This document shows, piece by piece, positions 26,679 to 36,539 of a stretch of 64,000 bases of DNA. Below the pieces are notes generated by a model, which worked only from the letters and a program-made list of their open reading frames with translations, did not search any database and was not told the origin of the DNA. The stretch is from Alcanivorax sp. S6407. GTDB lineage: Bacteria > Pseudomonadota > Gammaproteobacteria > Pseudomonadales > Alcanivoracaceae. Where the stretch lies: contig NZ_JALKBH010000004.1 of assembly GCF_023016115.1 (NCBI RefSeq), forward strand, positions 391,563 to 455,562, given 5' to 3'. The translations under genes were made by a program, and so were the position numbers. Position 1 is the first letter of the stretch. The number at the start of each line of letters is the position of its first letter.

Positions 26679-26721
26679 AAGTATGGGGCGCCTGCCAGGC
26701 GCCCATACACAGGAGGACGGG

Positions 26722-29100
26722 CTAGAGCTGCCCGGGTTTGTGCAGCAGGAAGCGCGACAGCGCCGGAATCAGGATCAGGGCGCCAATCATGTTCCACAGG
26801 AACATGAAGGTGAGCAGGATGCCCATGTCAGCCTGGAACTTGATCGGTGAGAAAACCCAGGTGCAGACACCCGCCGCCAGCGTCAGACCGATCAGCCCGA
26901 CAATCTTGCCGGTGAAACGCAACGCCTTGCCGTAGGCAACGGCAAGGGAATCCCCATTGCGCTGATTGGCCAGCTGAATACTGAGCAGGTACAAAGCGTA
27001 GTCCACGCCAATGCCGACACCCAGGGCAATCACCGGCAGGGTGGCGACCTTGATACCGATCCCCAGCACTACCATCAACGCCTCACAGAGCATGGAAGTG
27101 ATGATCAACGGCACCAGCGCCACGACTACCGCTCGCCAGCTTCGGAAGTTGATCAGACAGAGCAGCCCCACGGCGATGTACACCATGAAAAGCATCCAGT
27201 AGTTGGCTTTCTCCACCACGATATTAGTCGCCGCATCGATACCGGATGAGCCCGCCGCCAGCAAAAATTCCACTTCGTCGCGGTTATGGGTTTGCGCAAA
27301 TTCCTCGGTCACCTCAACCACCCGGGACAGGGTGTCCGCCTTGTGATCGGTGAGGAAGGCGATCAGCGCACCGCTGCTGCGGTCCTCGGTGACCAGTTCC
27401 GGGTTGGACACGCCGATCTGGTTGAGGGTATCGCTGATCACTGCCGGATCACGATTGATGGAGGCCCACTTCAGATTGCCTTCGAAGTACCCCGGGGTAA
27501 TGCGCCGGATCAGGCTGGCCGCCGCCACCGTGGTTTGTACGCCGGGCGTGGCACGCAGCGCTTCTTCCAGACGATCCTGCTCCATCAGGGTCTGGTAGCT
27601 GCCCATGCCGCCATCCTTGCTGCGCATCATGATCACAAACAGATCACTGGAGAGGCCGAAGTTTTCGGTAATGAAAGCGTTGTCCTTGTTGTAGCGGGAC
27701 TCCGTTCTCAGCTCCGGCGCGCCGGCATCCAGATCGCCAATCTTGATGTCGCTGCGAATTAACAGCGCCACCACAAACAGGCCGGCAAAGAATACGATGG
27801 CCAGCGCCGCAGGCTTACGCTCGGTGAATTTCTCCAGCATCTGGAATACCGGGTGGCGGCTGGCACTGCCGGCCAGCGCCCGCTCCGCACCATGCTTGCT
27901 GACCCCGGAGTAAGACAGCATCACCGGCAACAGCACCAGGTTGGTGAACACCAGAATGACGATGCCGATACTCAGGGTGATCACCATGTCGCGGATCACC
28001 GGGATATCAATCATGGCCAACACCGCAAAGCCCACTGCATCCGCCAGCAACGCGGTCAGTCCTGCCGCAAACAAACGCCGGAAAGTATAGCGGGCGGCCA
28101 CATAGCGATGGGTGCCGCGGCCGATGTCTTCCATGATGCCATTCATCTTCTGCACGCCATGGGACACCCCGATGGCAAACACCAGGAACGGCACCAGAAT
28201 GGAATAGGGATCGGCCACAAAACCCAACAGCTGCATACTGCCGAGCTGCCAGCTCACCGCCACCATGGAACACAGCAACACCAGCAGTGTGCTCTTGGCA
28301 CAACGGGTATAGAGAAAGATGATCGCCACGGTGATCAGTGCTGCCATCAGGAAGAACAGCGCCACCTCGGCAAGCCCATCGATCAGGTCACCCACCAGCT
28401 TGGCAAAGCCGATGATGTGAATGCTGACGCTGTCGTCTTCAAGACTGCGGATTTCCTTTTCCAGGGCATGGGAAAAGGCGGCATAGTCCATCGGTTCGCC
28501 GGTATGCGGATCGGTGCTGAGCAGCGGCACCACAATCAGCGACGAGCGTTCATCCGCGGACACCAGCGAGCCGACGATGCCGGAGCGCATCACGTTGTAA
28601 CGCAACTGTTTGAGACTCTCCGCTGAGCCGTCATAGTCATCCGGCATTACCGGGCCGCCGACGAAACCGTATTCACTGATTTCCGTCCAGCGCACCAGTG
28701 GCGTCCACAGCGAACGCATGAAGGAACGATCTACGCCATCCAGCAGGAAGATGCGGTCGTTGATCTCACGCAGCCGCTCCAGGTACTCGGGATCATAGAT
28801 ATCACCGTTCTTGCTGTGCACGGCAATCCGCACCGAGTCACCCAACCCGCGCAATTCATCACTCATCTCCAGGTAGTTCTGGATGTAGGGATGACCGTGG
28901 GGAATCATTCTTTCGAAGCTGGCATTGATCGGCAGCTTCAAGGCATTGAAGCCGAGAAAGGCAGTGAGCAGAATGCAGAAAATGATAATCGGCAGGCGAT
29001 TATTGAATATCACCCGCTCCAGCAAATTGCCGGATTGCTTGTCGAAATCTTCCAGCTGCCGGACTACCGGCATGCCATCAGTCTGGGATGGTGTCGCCAT
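26722..29100 (-). CDS. RND/MMPL-family transporter
   Basis: A 792-residue inner-membrane transporter with 12 predicted helices and two large periplasmic loops, the MMPL/SSD-type RND layout, shorter than AcrB-type pumps. Internal duplication is visible in the two helix blocks (LIDGLAEVALFFLMAALITV and YWMLFMVYIAVGLLCLINF). Such proteins usually move lipids or hydrophobic compounds. It starts 6 bases after the YCF48-like gene, and the unit continues to DUF1329 and DUF1302, suggesting one envelope-spanning pathway. Confidence 0.92.
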   Translation of the reverse strand: MATPSQTDGMPVVRQLEDFDKQSGNLLERVIFNNRLPIIIFCILLTAFLGFNALKLPINASFERMIPHGHPYIQNYLEMSDELRGLGDSVRIAVHSKNGDIYDPEYLERLREINDRIFLLDGVDRSFMRSLWTPLVRWTEISEYGFVGGPVMPDDYDGSAESLKQLRYNVMRSGIVGSLVSADERSSLIVVPLLSTDPHTGEPMDYAAFSHALEKEIRSLEDDSVSIHIIGFAKLVGDLIDGLAEVALFFLMAALITVAIIFLYTRCAKSTLLVLLCSMVAVSWQLGSMQLLGFVADPYSILVPFLVFAIGVSHGVQKMNGIMEDIGRGTHRYVAARYTFRRLFAAGLTALLADAVGFAVLAMIDIPVIRDMVITLSIGIVILVFTNLVLLPVMLSYSGVSKHGAERALAGSASRHPVFQMLEKFTERKPAALAIVFFAGLFVVALLIRSDIKIGDLDAGAPELRTESRYNKDNAFITENFGLSSDLFVIMMRSKDGGMGSYQTLMEQDRLEEALRATPGVQTTVAAASLIRRITPGYFEGNLKWASINRDPAVISDTLNQIGVSNPELVTEDRSSGALIAFLTDHKADTLSRVVEVTEEFAQTHNRDEVEFLLAAGSSGIDAATNIVVEKANYWMLFMVYIAVGLLCLINFRSWRAVVVALVPLIITSMLCEALMVVLGIGIKVATLPVIALGVGIGVDYALYLLSIQLANQRNGDSLAVAYGKALRFTGKIVGLIGLTLAAGVCTWVFSPIKFQADMGILLTFMFLWNMIGALILIPALSRFLLHKPGQL

Positions 29101-29106
29101 ATCCGG

Positions 29107-30198
29107 TTACTCCTCGATCTGGGTGGGGGCAGTCTGCGCAGGCACCTGCAGCGGGATCGGCAAGACACCAGCAAGGCTGGCAGCGACCAAGGCATTCCCG
29201 GTCAGCACCAGGCTGGTGTAAGGCACCGGAGGTGCCGGCAGGTCCATAAAGGAAGCGCCGCCATCGGCGGTGCCACGCAGTCTTCCGCTGGCACTGGCGA
29301 ACACCTGCATATCCGGTGTCATCACGGCATCAGTGATGCCCACATGAAATCCTCCCTCCACCTTTTCCCAGCTTTCGCCCTGGTCGAGACTTTTCCAGAT
29401 ACTGCCGCGCAGTCCATAGGCGACAATCTGTTCTGCATTCCCGGTGACACCAAAAAAGCTGCCACGGTAACCGGTTTCAATTTTTTCGAATTGTTGTTGC
29501 TCACGATCCAGGCGGAACAGCGTTCCCCGCTCGCCAGCAATGAGCAGATCATCGCCGACCTTTGCCAGCGCATTGAGATTCATGGCCATGGGATTGTCGA
29601 TACGATGCAACCAGGGCTGCCAGCTTTTCCCACCGTCGCTGGTATGCGCAATCATGCCGAAGGAACCCACCACAAAACCTTCCTCGGCATTCTCAAAATG
29701 CACATCCAGCCATGGCAGGCTTGGGCCCTGGCGGAAATTCATCGCCATCTCATCCAGGTAACGCGCCGAGGCTTCAGGCTCAAAACCGTTTTCTTCCTGG
29801 TAGAAATCCTTGAAGGGCTGCTCGGACAACCGTCCGTCCAGTTGACGATCCCAGCTGTTGCCACCATCGCCACTGTGCAACACCAGGCCATCGTGGCCGA
29901 CAATCCAGGCATTACTTTCATCGAGGATAAAGACACTGGTCAGATCGGAGCTGACCGGCATAGAGATCTGTTGCCAGCTTTTGCCGGCGTCTGCGGAACG
30001 CAGGACCAAGCCCCGCAGGCCTGCGGCTACCAATACGGATTCGTTGGCATCCACGGACAACAGGGGTTTCTTCCAGGGTTCCTTGTAGGTGATTGGCGGA
30101 GTATCCAGCGGATCCTGGAATTCCGCTGCGGGAGCAGTGCCTGCCGTCAGGGCAAACAGTACAGCACCGCCATGAACCAGGGTGCGTAATCGCTTCAT
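29107..30198 (-). CDS. YCF48-like beta-propeller periplasmic protein
   Basis: A 363-residue exported protein: signal peptide ending in GTAPAA, then BNR/YCF48 repeats of the form SADAGKSWQQI, SGDGGNSWDRQL, TSDGGKSWQPWL, SLDQGESWEKV. YCF48 itself assists photosystem II assembly; bacterial relatives accompany RND transporters of this type. The ATG at 30198 gives the signal peptide; a longer in-frame extension upstream is not credible. Likely a periplasmic partner of the RND protein. Confidence 0.9.
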   Translation of the reverse strand: MKRLRTLVHGGAVLFALTAGTAPAAEFQDPLDTPPITYKEPWKKPLLSVDANESVLVAAGLRGLVLRSADAGKSWQQISMPVSSDLTSVFILDESNAWIVGHDGLVLHSGDGGNSWDRQLDGRLSEQPFKDFYQEENGFEPEASARYLDEMAMNFRQGPSLPWLDVHFENAEEGFVVGSFGMIAHTSDGGKSWQPWLHRIDNPMAMNLNALAKVGDDLLIAGERGTLFRLDREQQQFEKIETGYRGSFFGVTGNAEQIVAYGLRGSIWKSLDQGESWEKVEGGFHVGITDAVMTPDMQVFASASGRLRGTADGGASFMDLPAPPVPYTSLVLTGNALVAASLAGVLPIPLQVPAQTAPTQIEE

Positions 30199-30627
30199 TA
30201 TTATTGTCCCGGGTAAACCAGCCGGCTGATGCCGGCTGAAAGGAATGGAGGGCAACGGGCAGGCTCCCTTCCGCCCGTGCCTGTGTCGAACATGAAGGGC
30301 CGGCCTTGCGGCCAGCCCTGTTTTACCAGGGAGCATCTGAGTAACTCCTTGCGGGCTCAGCGTGACCTGGAGCGTGCAGCTGTTGTGTCTTGTCTCGAAG
30401 GGAAGGGTGGTTCCCTTTTCAAGAGGCAAGGCGCAGCAGATGTGCGCTCCAGGCCGCGCCTTTATGCTCGTTAGAGTGCTGCCGGGTCTTTCATGCTGGC
30501 CCGCACTCGTTGTTGCGCTTTTTCGATGGATGGACATACACCTTCAAAAGCGCGCCCCTCTTTACCTTGGCCGAGGGGGCGAACCAGCCTGAAAGACTGA
30601 GCATGCAAGGAGCTGTTCAGAGGCTCC
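30199..30627. other. Gap inside the DUF1302/RND cluster, no gene
   Basis: About 430 bases between the DUF1329 and YCF48-like genes. It contains hairpins (AGCCGGC-TGAT-GCCGGCT near 30220; GGCCGGCCTTGCGGCC near 30298) and no coding frame I can support. It may hold a processing site or a second promoter. Confidence 0.5.
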
Positions 30628-31989
30628 CTAGCGAATGCCGGAGGCGCGCAGGGCGTCCGGAACAAACTGGTTCGGGTTCAGCAGTTTGTCGCTGGGGCGC
30701 AGATAGTTACGTTTGCTGCCGCCCAGCCAGTTGGCCATCACGTAGTTGTTTTTCACCAGGTCATACATGACGAAAGAGTTGGTCCAGCTGGCCTGCTTGT
30801 CATACATGAACACCGGATTGATCATGCCCACGCGATACAGCTCACCGGCGTGATCATAGGTTTCCACCATCAGCATGGCCCAGGTGTCTTCATCGATGTA
30901 GAAGCGACGCTTGCTGTACACATGGCGCGCCCCTTCCTTGAGGGTGGCTTCCAGTACCCAGACGCGATGCTTTTCCCAGCGCCAGTAATCCGGATTGACG
31001 TGGTCCTTGCCGAACAGTTCATCCGGATCCAGGCCAACCTGGTTCATGCGGTTGTTGTTGTAGGGAACAAACACTTCCTTCTTGCCAGCGATCTTGAAAT
31101 CGAAGCGGTCAGGACGACCTTCGAACAACGACACTTCATCATAGAAGATGGCGCCACCATAGCTGGACGCCGGCGTGTCATACCCGAAGTCAGGGGCGAT
31201 GCGCACGCGACGCTGACCCGGGGTGTAGATGTAGAACACCTGGTCGGCTTTCTGATAATCCTGCGAGTAGTACCACAGCACCTGACGACCGGATTGCGCT
31301 GGCGGGCCCAGATACTTGGCGCGCACTTTCTGCTTGTAATCGCCATCCAGGCTGTCGCGGGTCTGGTCCTGGGTCAGCTTGTTGGATTGCAGTTCCAGAT
31401 CCGCCAGCAGGGTGCGACGGCCAGAAGCATCCACCAGATAGGACGGCATACGGAACTGGATGGTGGTGGCTTCCGGACGGTTGAAGTGATTCCACATCAG
31501 CTCATAGCCATCTTTCGGTTCCGGAAACGGCACCGGCCCATAGCTGTTTTCTACCCCTTCACCATCATTTACCAGCTTGGACCGGGTAGTATTCAGTTTC
31601 ACCTGCTCCAGCTCCCAGTCGCTGTAGCGCTGGGTACGGTGGGTCGGATAGATATCCATGCGATAGGTGGGGAAGCGCTTGAGCAGCCCCTTCACCCCTT
31701 CGCTGATATGCTCGGCGTATTGGCCCATGTTTTCGGCGGTGACCGAGTACAGGGGCTTCTCGTCCGCAAAGGGATCAAGATACTGACCGCGGCCATCCTT
31801 GTGGCCTTCCGGGATCGGTACCCCCTTGTCCGGGTAGGCGGGAATCGAGCCGTCGGCGTTGGCGCCTTTCACGGCGCCCCACGGGGTCAGTTCCTGCGCT
31901 TGCAGGCTGGATACGGCACCCAGTGACAGAGATCCACATACCAGGGCGGCAATACTGTTTCGGGTAAAATTCTGCATCATTGTCATCAT
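30628..31989 (-). CDS. DUF1329 outer-membrane lipid-trafficking-type protein
   Basis: A 453-residue exported protein (signal peptide ending in SSLQAQ) of the DUF1329 family, related in fold to LolA/LolB lipoprotein carriers. Family segments include YPTHRTQRYSDWELEQVKLN, YTPGQRRVRIAPDFGYDTP and KRRFYIDEDTWAMLMVETYD. Starts at 31989 or 31986 are equally possible behind AGGAG. The DUF1302 gene lies 22 bases upstream. Suggested role: shuttling a lipid or lipid-like molecule between the RND protein and the outer membrane. Confidence 0.92.
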   Translation of the reverse strand: MMTMMQNFTRNSIAALVCGSLSLGAVSSLQAQELTPWGAVKGANADGSIPAYPDKGVPIPEGHKDGRGQYLDPFADEKPLYSVTAENMGQYAEHISEGVKGLLKRFPTYRMDIYPTHRTQRYSDWELEQVKLNTTRSKLVNDGEGVENSYGPVPFPEPKDGYELMWNHFNRPEATTIQFRMPSYLVDASGRRTLLADLELQSNKLTQDQTRDSLDGDYKQKVRAKYLGPPAQSGRQVLWYYSQDYQKADQVFYIYTPGQRRVRIAPDFGYDTPASSYGGAIFYDEVSLFEGRPDRFDFKIAGKKEVFVPYNNNRMNQVGLDPDELFGKDHVNPDYWRWEKHRVWVLEATLKEGARHVYSKRRFYIDEDTWAMLMVETYDHAGELYRVGMINPVFMYDKQASWTNSFVMYDLVKNNYVMANWLGGSKRNYLRPSDKLLNPNQFVPDALRASGIR

Positions 31990-32011
31990 TATTCTCCTGA
32001 TAAGTGTCTGC

Positions 32012-33697
32012 TCAGAACGAGGCTTCGAAGGCCAGGGAGACCCAGTCCCGGTCATTCAGGAAGTAGTAACCGTTACCCTTGCTGGTGTAACCCGGAGTGG
32101 CGTCCGCCTCTTTCTGGCGATACTCGTAACCGGCATAGGAAAGGGTGAAAGAGTAATTACGGTACAAGGTTGCGGAGACACCAGCGGAATACACCACCGA
32201 GCCCTGGAAGCCGCCGCTGAGCGTGGCACCGGTACCATAGGCACCCCAGGTGGCACTGATCGGCATGGACAGATCCAGACCCGGCGCCGCCTGCAGCCAT
32301 TGCGGTTCGAACTTGCCGGACACATTGATCACGTCACGGGTGGAACAGCCATCCCACTTGTCGTCACCCTCGGGGCAACCGCCGTAACCTTCACCGCGGT
32401 ACAACTCTTCGTTCTCGGTGACATCCATCAGGCGGCCCCAGGCCACTTCCAGCGCGGCACTACCGGTGTCGTACAGGAAGGTCGGCTCAAGACCGGCCAG
32501 GGCGTTGATCACCATATGGAAGCTGTCACCCATGGCGCCTTCGCTTCCGTCGGTGCCGGGAATCGCAAAACCCGCTGAGTTCAATGCGGTGTTGTGACGA
32601 TAGGACACTTCCGCACCCACACTCAGATCACCGATCTGCTTGTCGATACTCAGGCCAGCCAGATCCACCCCTTCGTTGTAGGCCTGGTGGTAGGACACCG
32701 GCACCAGGGCAGGTAGCGCGAGGGGGTTGAGGGTAATAATGGGTGCCCAGGGCTGGGTTTCATCCATGCGCCGATAGTAGGCGCCCACGGTGCCGGCGAG
32801 GAAATCCGGCGTCCAGCGCAGGGAGACGCCGTGGTTATTGTTGTTGTTCTCCGGCTCGAAGTTTCTGCCGCGCCGCACAGCAAAACCGGGGGCCAGCTCA
32901 AACTGGTCCGGACCATTGAACATGAAATCGATAAAGCCCAGGTAGGTACCGCCTTCCGGGAAGCGGTTGCTGTCCCAGCCATAGAAGTACTGGGCCGCCA
33001 GGGTCAGATCCTGGGTAAGCGGAATCTGCATGTAGACCTGTTCGCGGGGCAGGAACAGCTCACTGAGATCCGATCCCGGCGTGGCAAGGGACTTGCCCAG
33101 ATTCAACGGGCTTTGCGAATAGGAAATACTGTGGAAGCCCTGGAACAGGGAAATGCCCCAGTACTGGGTCTGCTGCCCCACCTTGAGGGACAGGGTGCGG
33201 TCACCCAGCGGGATGTTGGCAAAGGCGAAGGCATCCAGCAGTTCCGCCCCTTCCACGTAGAAACGCTCGGTGTAATGGGAATAGCGGTCGTTGTCATAGC
33301 TGGTCCCGAAACCCAGTGCCGCCAGCTCCGGAGAAGCCTCCACCTTGTCATCGTAGGCAAAGTCCTTCCATACCGAACCACTGACCCGGGCGCCGAAGTG
33401 GCCCTTGTAGGAAAGATCAAACTCGGACAGCAACGAGGAACGGTTGGTAACGATGTCGCCACTGTCACCGAACTTGTACTCCGATTCATCAAAACGCGGA
33501 TCATAGGCAATATCATCATCCACGCCCTGGGTACGCACCCCGACGATATGCCGGAGGGTGTTGTCCCAGCGGATCATCCAGTCCGGGTTATAACCGATCT
33601 CCACTGCCGAGACAGGCTGACTCAGCAACGCACTGGTGATGACCAGTGGCAACCCATAGAGGGGCGCCAGACTGGCGTTTGTAGGTTTTATTTTCAT
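32012..33697 (-). CDS. DUF1302 outer-membrane beta-barrel protein
   Basis: A 561-residue protein with a signal peptide ending in SQPVSA, followed by a large barrel with the family N-terminus (IGYNPDWMIRWDNTLRHIVG) and a C-terminal aromatic residue (LAFEASF). DUF1302 proteins are found with DUF1329 and RND transporters. It is the first gene of the unit; GAGGACACA precedes the ATG at 33697. Together the genes could span the envelope from inner membrane to barrel. Confidence 0.92.
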   Translation of the reverse strand: MKIKPTNASLAPLYGLPLVITSALLSQPVSAVEIGYNPDWMIRWDNTLRHIVGVRTQGVDDDIAYDPRFDESEYKFGDSGDIVTNRSSLLSEFDLSYKGHFGARVSGSVWKDFAYDDKVEASPELAALGFGTSYDNDRYSHYTERFYVEGAELLDAFAFANIPLGDRTLSLKVGQQTQYWGISLFQGFHSISYSQSPLNLGKSLATPGSDLSELFLPREQVYMQIPLTQDLTLAAQYFYGWDSNRFPEGGTYLGFIDFMFNGPDQFELAPGFAVRRGRNFEPENNNNNHGVSLRWTPDFLAGTVGAYYRRMDETQPWAPIITLNPLALPALVPVSYHQAYNEGVDLAGLSIDKQIGDLSVGAEVSYRHNTALNSAGFAIPGTDGSEGAMGDSFHMVINALAGLEPTFLYDTGSAALEVAWGRLMDVTENEELYRGEGYGGCPEGDDKWDGCSTRDVINVSGKFEPQWLQAAPGLDLSMPISATWGAYGTGATLSGGFQGSVVYSAGVSATLYRNYSFTLSYAGYEYRQKEADATPGYTSKGNGYYFLNDRDWVSLAFEASF

Positions 33698-34313
33698 TGT
33701 GTCCTCGCTTTCCGGTCTTGTTCGCAAAAAACGACACTGCCACCTTGATCTGCCGCACGCTGCGCCTCCCTGAGCGGCTGAAGCATTGACCGGATCCGGA
33801 CTCCTCGACAGATCAAACCGGTCAACCATGGGCAGGGTGATAGCACGTTCTGAAACCAACACTTTTTTCTTACTATCACAGGCATTTAGCGATGCCTTTG
33901 CGGCCAACTCCAGACAGCGATTGATCGAAAATGACCTCTTTGGCAGAACCTTCATGACCGAGCGGTCACTGCAGTGTGAACCAGTCGAAATACTTACTTA
34001 TCCATGTTGCGTAGAGTATTCGCCCTTGTTTTTTAGACCTCTCCTTCCAAACCAAATGCAGCGAAATCACCCACAACGTCTGCAATCTTGTCGACATCGC
34101 CAGAAGAAGACACAAAAGAAACACTGAACACCCGTACCATCACTGACATGTGACGAATAGTTAGGAATGAGACAGTTGTCTCGCTTCTGTTTCGCTTAAG
34201 ACCTTTCTCAACTGATGCCCCGAATCAGCCCATCAGCAACACCCGATGGTTTCTTGCTAGAATGCGTTCCGTGCAAACCCTCAAAACAATAAAAGCGATC
34301 ACGCGGAGCACCG
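33698..34313. other. Divergent intergenic region, no gene
   Basis: About 600 bases, the right part AT-rich, between the DUF1302 and periplasmic-protein genes. Frames here lack ribosome sites and conserved features. It probably holds the promoter of the DUF1302 cluster; no clear operator was found. Confidence 0.5.
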
Positions 34314-35126
34314 ATGCCTTATTCCCTGTCTGCCCGGCTGTCTCTGACAGTACGCACCTTCCTGATACTGCTACTCACGCCATCCCTGCTGTTGGCCGAC
34401 ACCGGAAGCGAGACAGCAGCGCTTCTCGATCAGTCCGGTTTCAACGAGCAAATAACGCACTGGCCAGACATGATTCGTGCAGAAATACGCCAGCACGGAG
34501 AAATCACCGATGACAATCTGGATTTAATCCTGACTCGCGCAGACAGCGACAGCCTGGTGAAGCGACTCCAGGCCAGTGTCCAGCAGCACACCGCCGAGAC
34601 ATTATCGGCAGCCGATCTGTCCGCCATCTCCCAGTGGTATCAATCCGCTCTGGGCAAGCGCATCACAGCGGAAGAAGTACAGGCCGCCAGCGAGGAAGGC
34701 CTGCTTCAGATGCAGCAACAGGCCAGCAACTTGCTGGCAGACAGCGACAGGGTCGCCACGATCCGGCAACTCGACGCACTCAGCGGTACCACAGACACCG
34801 CCCTGGCACTGCACTCTTACTCTGCACAGGCAGTCGCCAAAGCGATTCCCGGCAATGATGCCGAGGCACACTCTCCGGCCAGCGATCCATCCGCGCTGCG
34901 CGAACAAATCGAACAGCGGGTTGAACTCGCCTTTCTTTATGCCTACCGCAATCTGGACAACGACAGCCTGCAGCGCTACCAGCAGTTCCTGGCCAGCGAA
35001 CCCGCCCAACGTTTTTATCACGCCATTCATGAAGGCATGACGCGCACCCTGTCCGCCGAGATAGATGCCTGGGCCACTGAACTCCATAACGCCATGTCGG
35101 TACCCGAATTGGCGCCTGCGCAATAG
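34314..35126 (+). CDS. Periplasmic helical hypothetical protein (DUF2059-like)
   Basis: A 270-residue exported protein: signal peptide ending near LLLADT, then an all-helical body with repeated patterns ISQWYQSALGKRITAEE and LQRYQQFLASEPAQRFYHAI. The second resembles the DUF2059 repeat (yy.s..Gk...). Function unknown. GGAGCACCG precedes the ATG. Confidence 0.75.
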   Translation: MPYSLSARLSLTVRTFLILLLTPSLLLADTGSETAALLDQSGFNEQITHWPDMIRAEIRQHGEITDDNLDLILTRADSDSLVKRLQASVQQHTAETLSAADLSAISQWYQSALGKRITAEEVQAASEEGLLQMQQQASNLLADSDRVATIRQLDALSGTTDTALALHSYSAQAVAKAIPGNDAEAHSPASDPSALREQIEQRVELAFLYAYRNLDNDSLQRYQQFLASEPAQRFYHAIHEGMTRTLSAEIDAWATELHNAMSVPELAPAQ

Positions 35127-35363
35127 CCTCATTGAGGGAGTGTGTGTGCATGCGGAGCTCGCAATCCCGTACACACACTTGACCCAACACGGTAAGCGCG
35201 CGTTCCCCGGCTTCACCACTCACACCAATCCCCCACTACAAATTTCTTTGCCATCATCCTCACCACCGTTCCCTGTCACAGGCTTCATGCTAGAGTGTCG
35301 AATCATCCCGCTATAACAAGGAATCGGTGAACCACACCGATGAAGATACGGAGAGAATCTGCC

Positions 35364-36539
35364 ATGCGCTGGATCAAACTGGGCCTGCCACTGACCATCC
35401 TGTTTCTGGGGGCCTGCGATGATGCACCGCCCCCTGCCGCTCCTCTTCCGGAAGTCTTCGTGGTCACCGCCAGCGAGCAGCCTTACCAGCCCGAGCGCAC
35501 CTTTACCGCGCGCATCGATTCGCGCAGCGACGTGAACATCACCGCCCAGGTGTCCGGCAAGCTCACCGCGGTACATTTCCGCGAGGGCGACAATGTGGAA
35601 GCCGGTGCACCCCTGTTTGATATCGACCCGGCCCCCTATGAGGCTGCCCTGGCCCGTGCCCAGGCTGAGCATGAAAGGGCCCGCGCCACCCTGGCCGATG
35701 CCCGGAACAATCTGGACCGCGCCGGCAAGCTGATCGACAAGGGCTACATCTCGGATTCCGAATACGACACCCTGAAGACCCGCAAGCTGGAAGCGGAAGC
35801 GGCAGAGCAATCCGCCCGTGCCGCGCTGGAAAGTGCCCGGGTAGATCTGTCCTACACCCGTATCAGTGCCCCCCAGGCAGGCCGGGTGGGCCGCTCCATC
35901 GCCTCGGTGGGCGATGTGGTCAGCCCGGGCTTTGGCACCCTGACCACCCTGGTGGGTGGCAATGACATGCAGGCGGTCTTCCAGATTCCCGAGAGGCTGC
36001 TCACTGACGCCGCCATGAGCGAGAACCAGCCCAAGCCGTCAGAAATCGAGGTAGGGCTGGAGATGCCCAACGGCAGCGATTACCCCTATACCGGCAATAT
36101 CGTTTATGTCTCCAACCGGGTGGACAGTCACACCGGCACCTTGGAAGTACGCGCTGCCATGCCCAACCCCCGCGATCTGCTCCGCCCCGGGATGTTTGTT
36201 CAGGCCCACGTGCGCCTGAAGGAGAGCCTGCAAGGTCTGATGATTCCCCAGGCCGCCCTGCAGGTGGATCAGCAGGGCACCTATGTGTTCACCGTGAACA
36301 AGGAAAACCGGGTACTGCGCAACAACCTGATGACCGGCGACCGGTTCGGCGAAAACGTGCTGGTCAGCGAGGGCCTTCAGGTCGGCGACCGGGTGATTCT
36401 GCGCGGCATCCAGAAAGTCCGCGCGGGCAGTGAAGTGAAGGCGCTGGACTACAAACCCGCCACCACGCCCCATGCCGGCAGCCAGCCCGCACCTCAGGAC
36501 AGCGCCACCCCTGAAGACAGCGGGAGCGCCGAACAGTGA
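35364..36539 (+). CDS. RND efflux pump periplasmic adaptor (MFP)
   Basis: A 391-residue lipoprotein (LFLGAC lipobox) of the membrane-fusion family: a split biotinyl-lipoyl domain ([20 protein letters not shown]), a long alpha-hairpin with heptad-like alanine/glutamate repeats, then beta-barrel and membrane-proximal domains ([20 protein letters not shown]). The ATG at 35364 with GGAGAG upstream is preferred to the one 8 codons earlier. It overlaps the pump gene by four bases. Confidence 0.94.
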   Translation: MRWIKLGLPLTILFLGACDDAPPPAAPLPEVFVVTASEQPYQPERTFTARIDSRSDVNITAQVSGKLTAVHFREGDNVEAGAPLFDIDPAPYEAALARAQAEHERARATLADARNNLDRAGKLIDKGYISDSEYDTLKTRKLEAEAAEQSARAALESARVDLSYTRISAPQAGRVGRSIASVGDVVSPGFGTLTTLVGGNDMQAVFQIPERLLTDAAMSENQPKPSEIEVGLEMPNGSDYPYTGNIVYVSNRVDSHTGTLEVRAAMPNPRDLLRPGMFVQAHVRLKESLQGLMIPQAALQVDQQGTYVFTVNKENRVLRNNLMTGDRFGENVLVSEGLQVGDRVILRGIQKVRAGSEVKALDYKPATTPHAGSQPAPQDSATPEDSGSAEQ

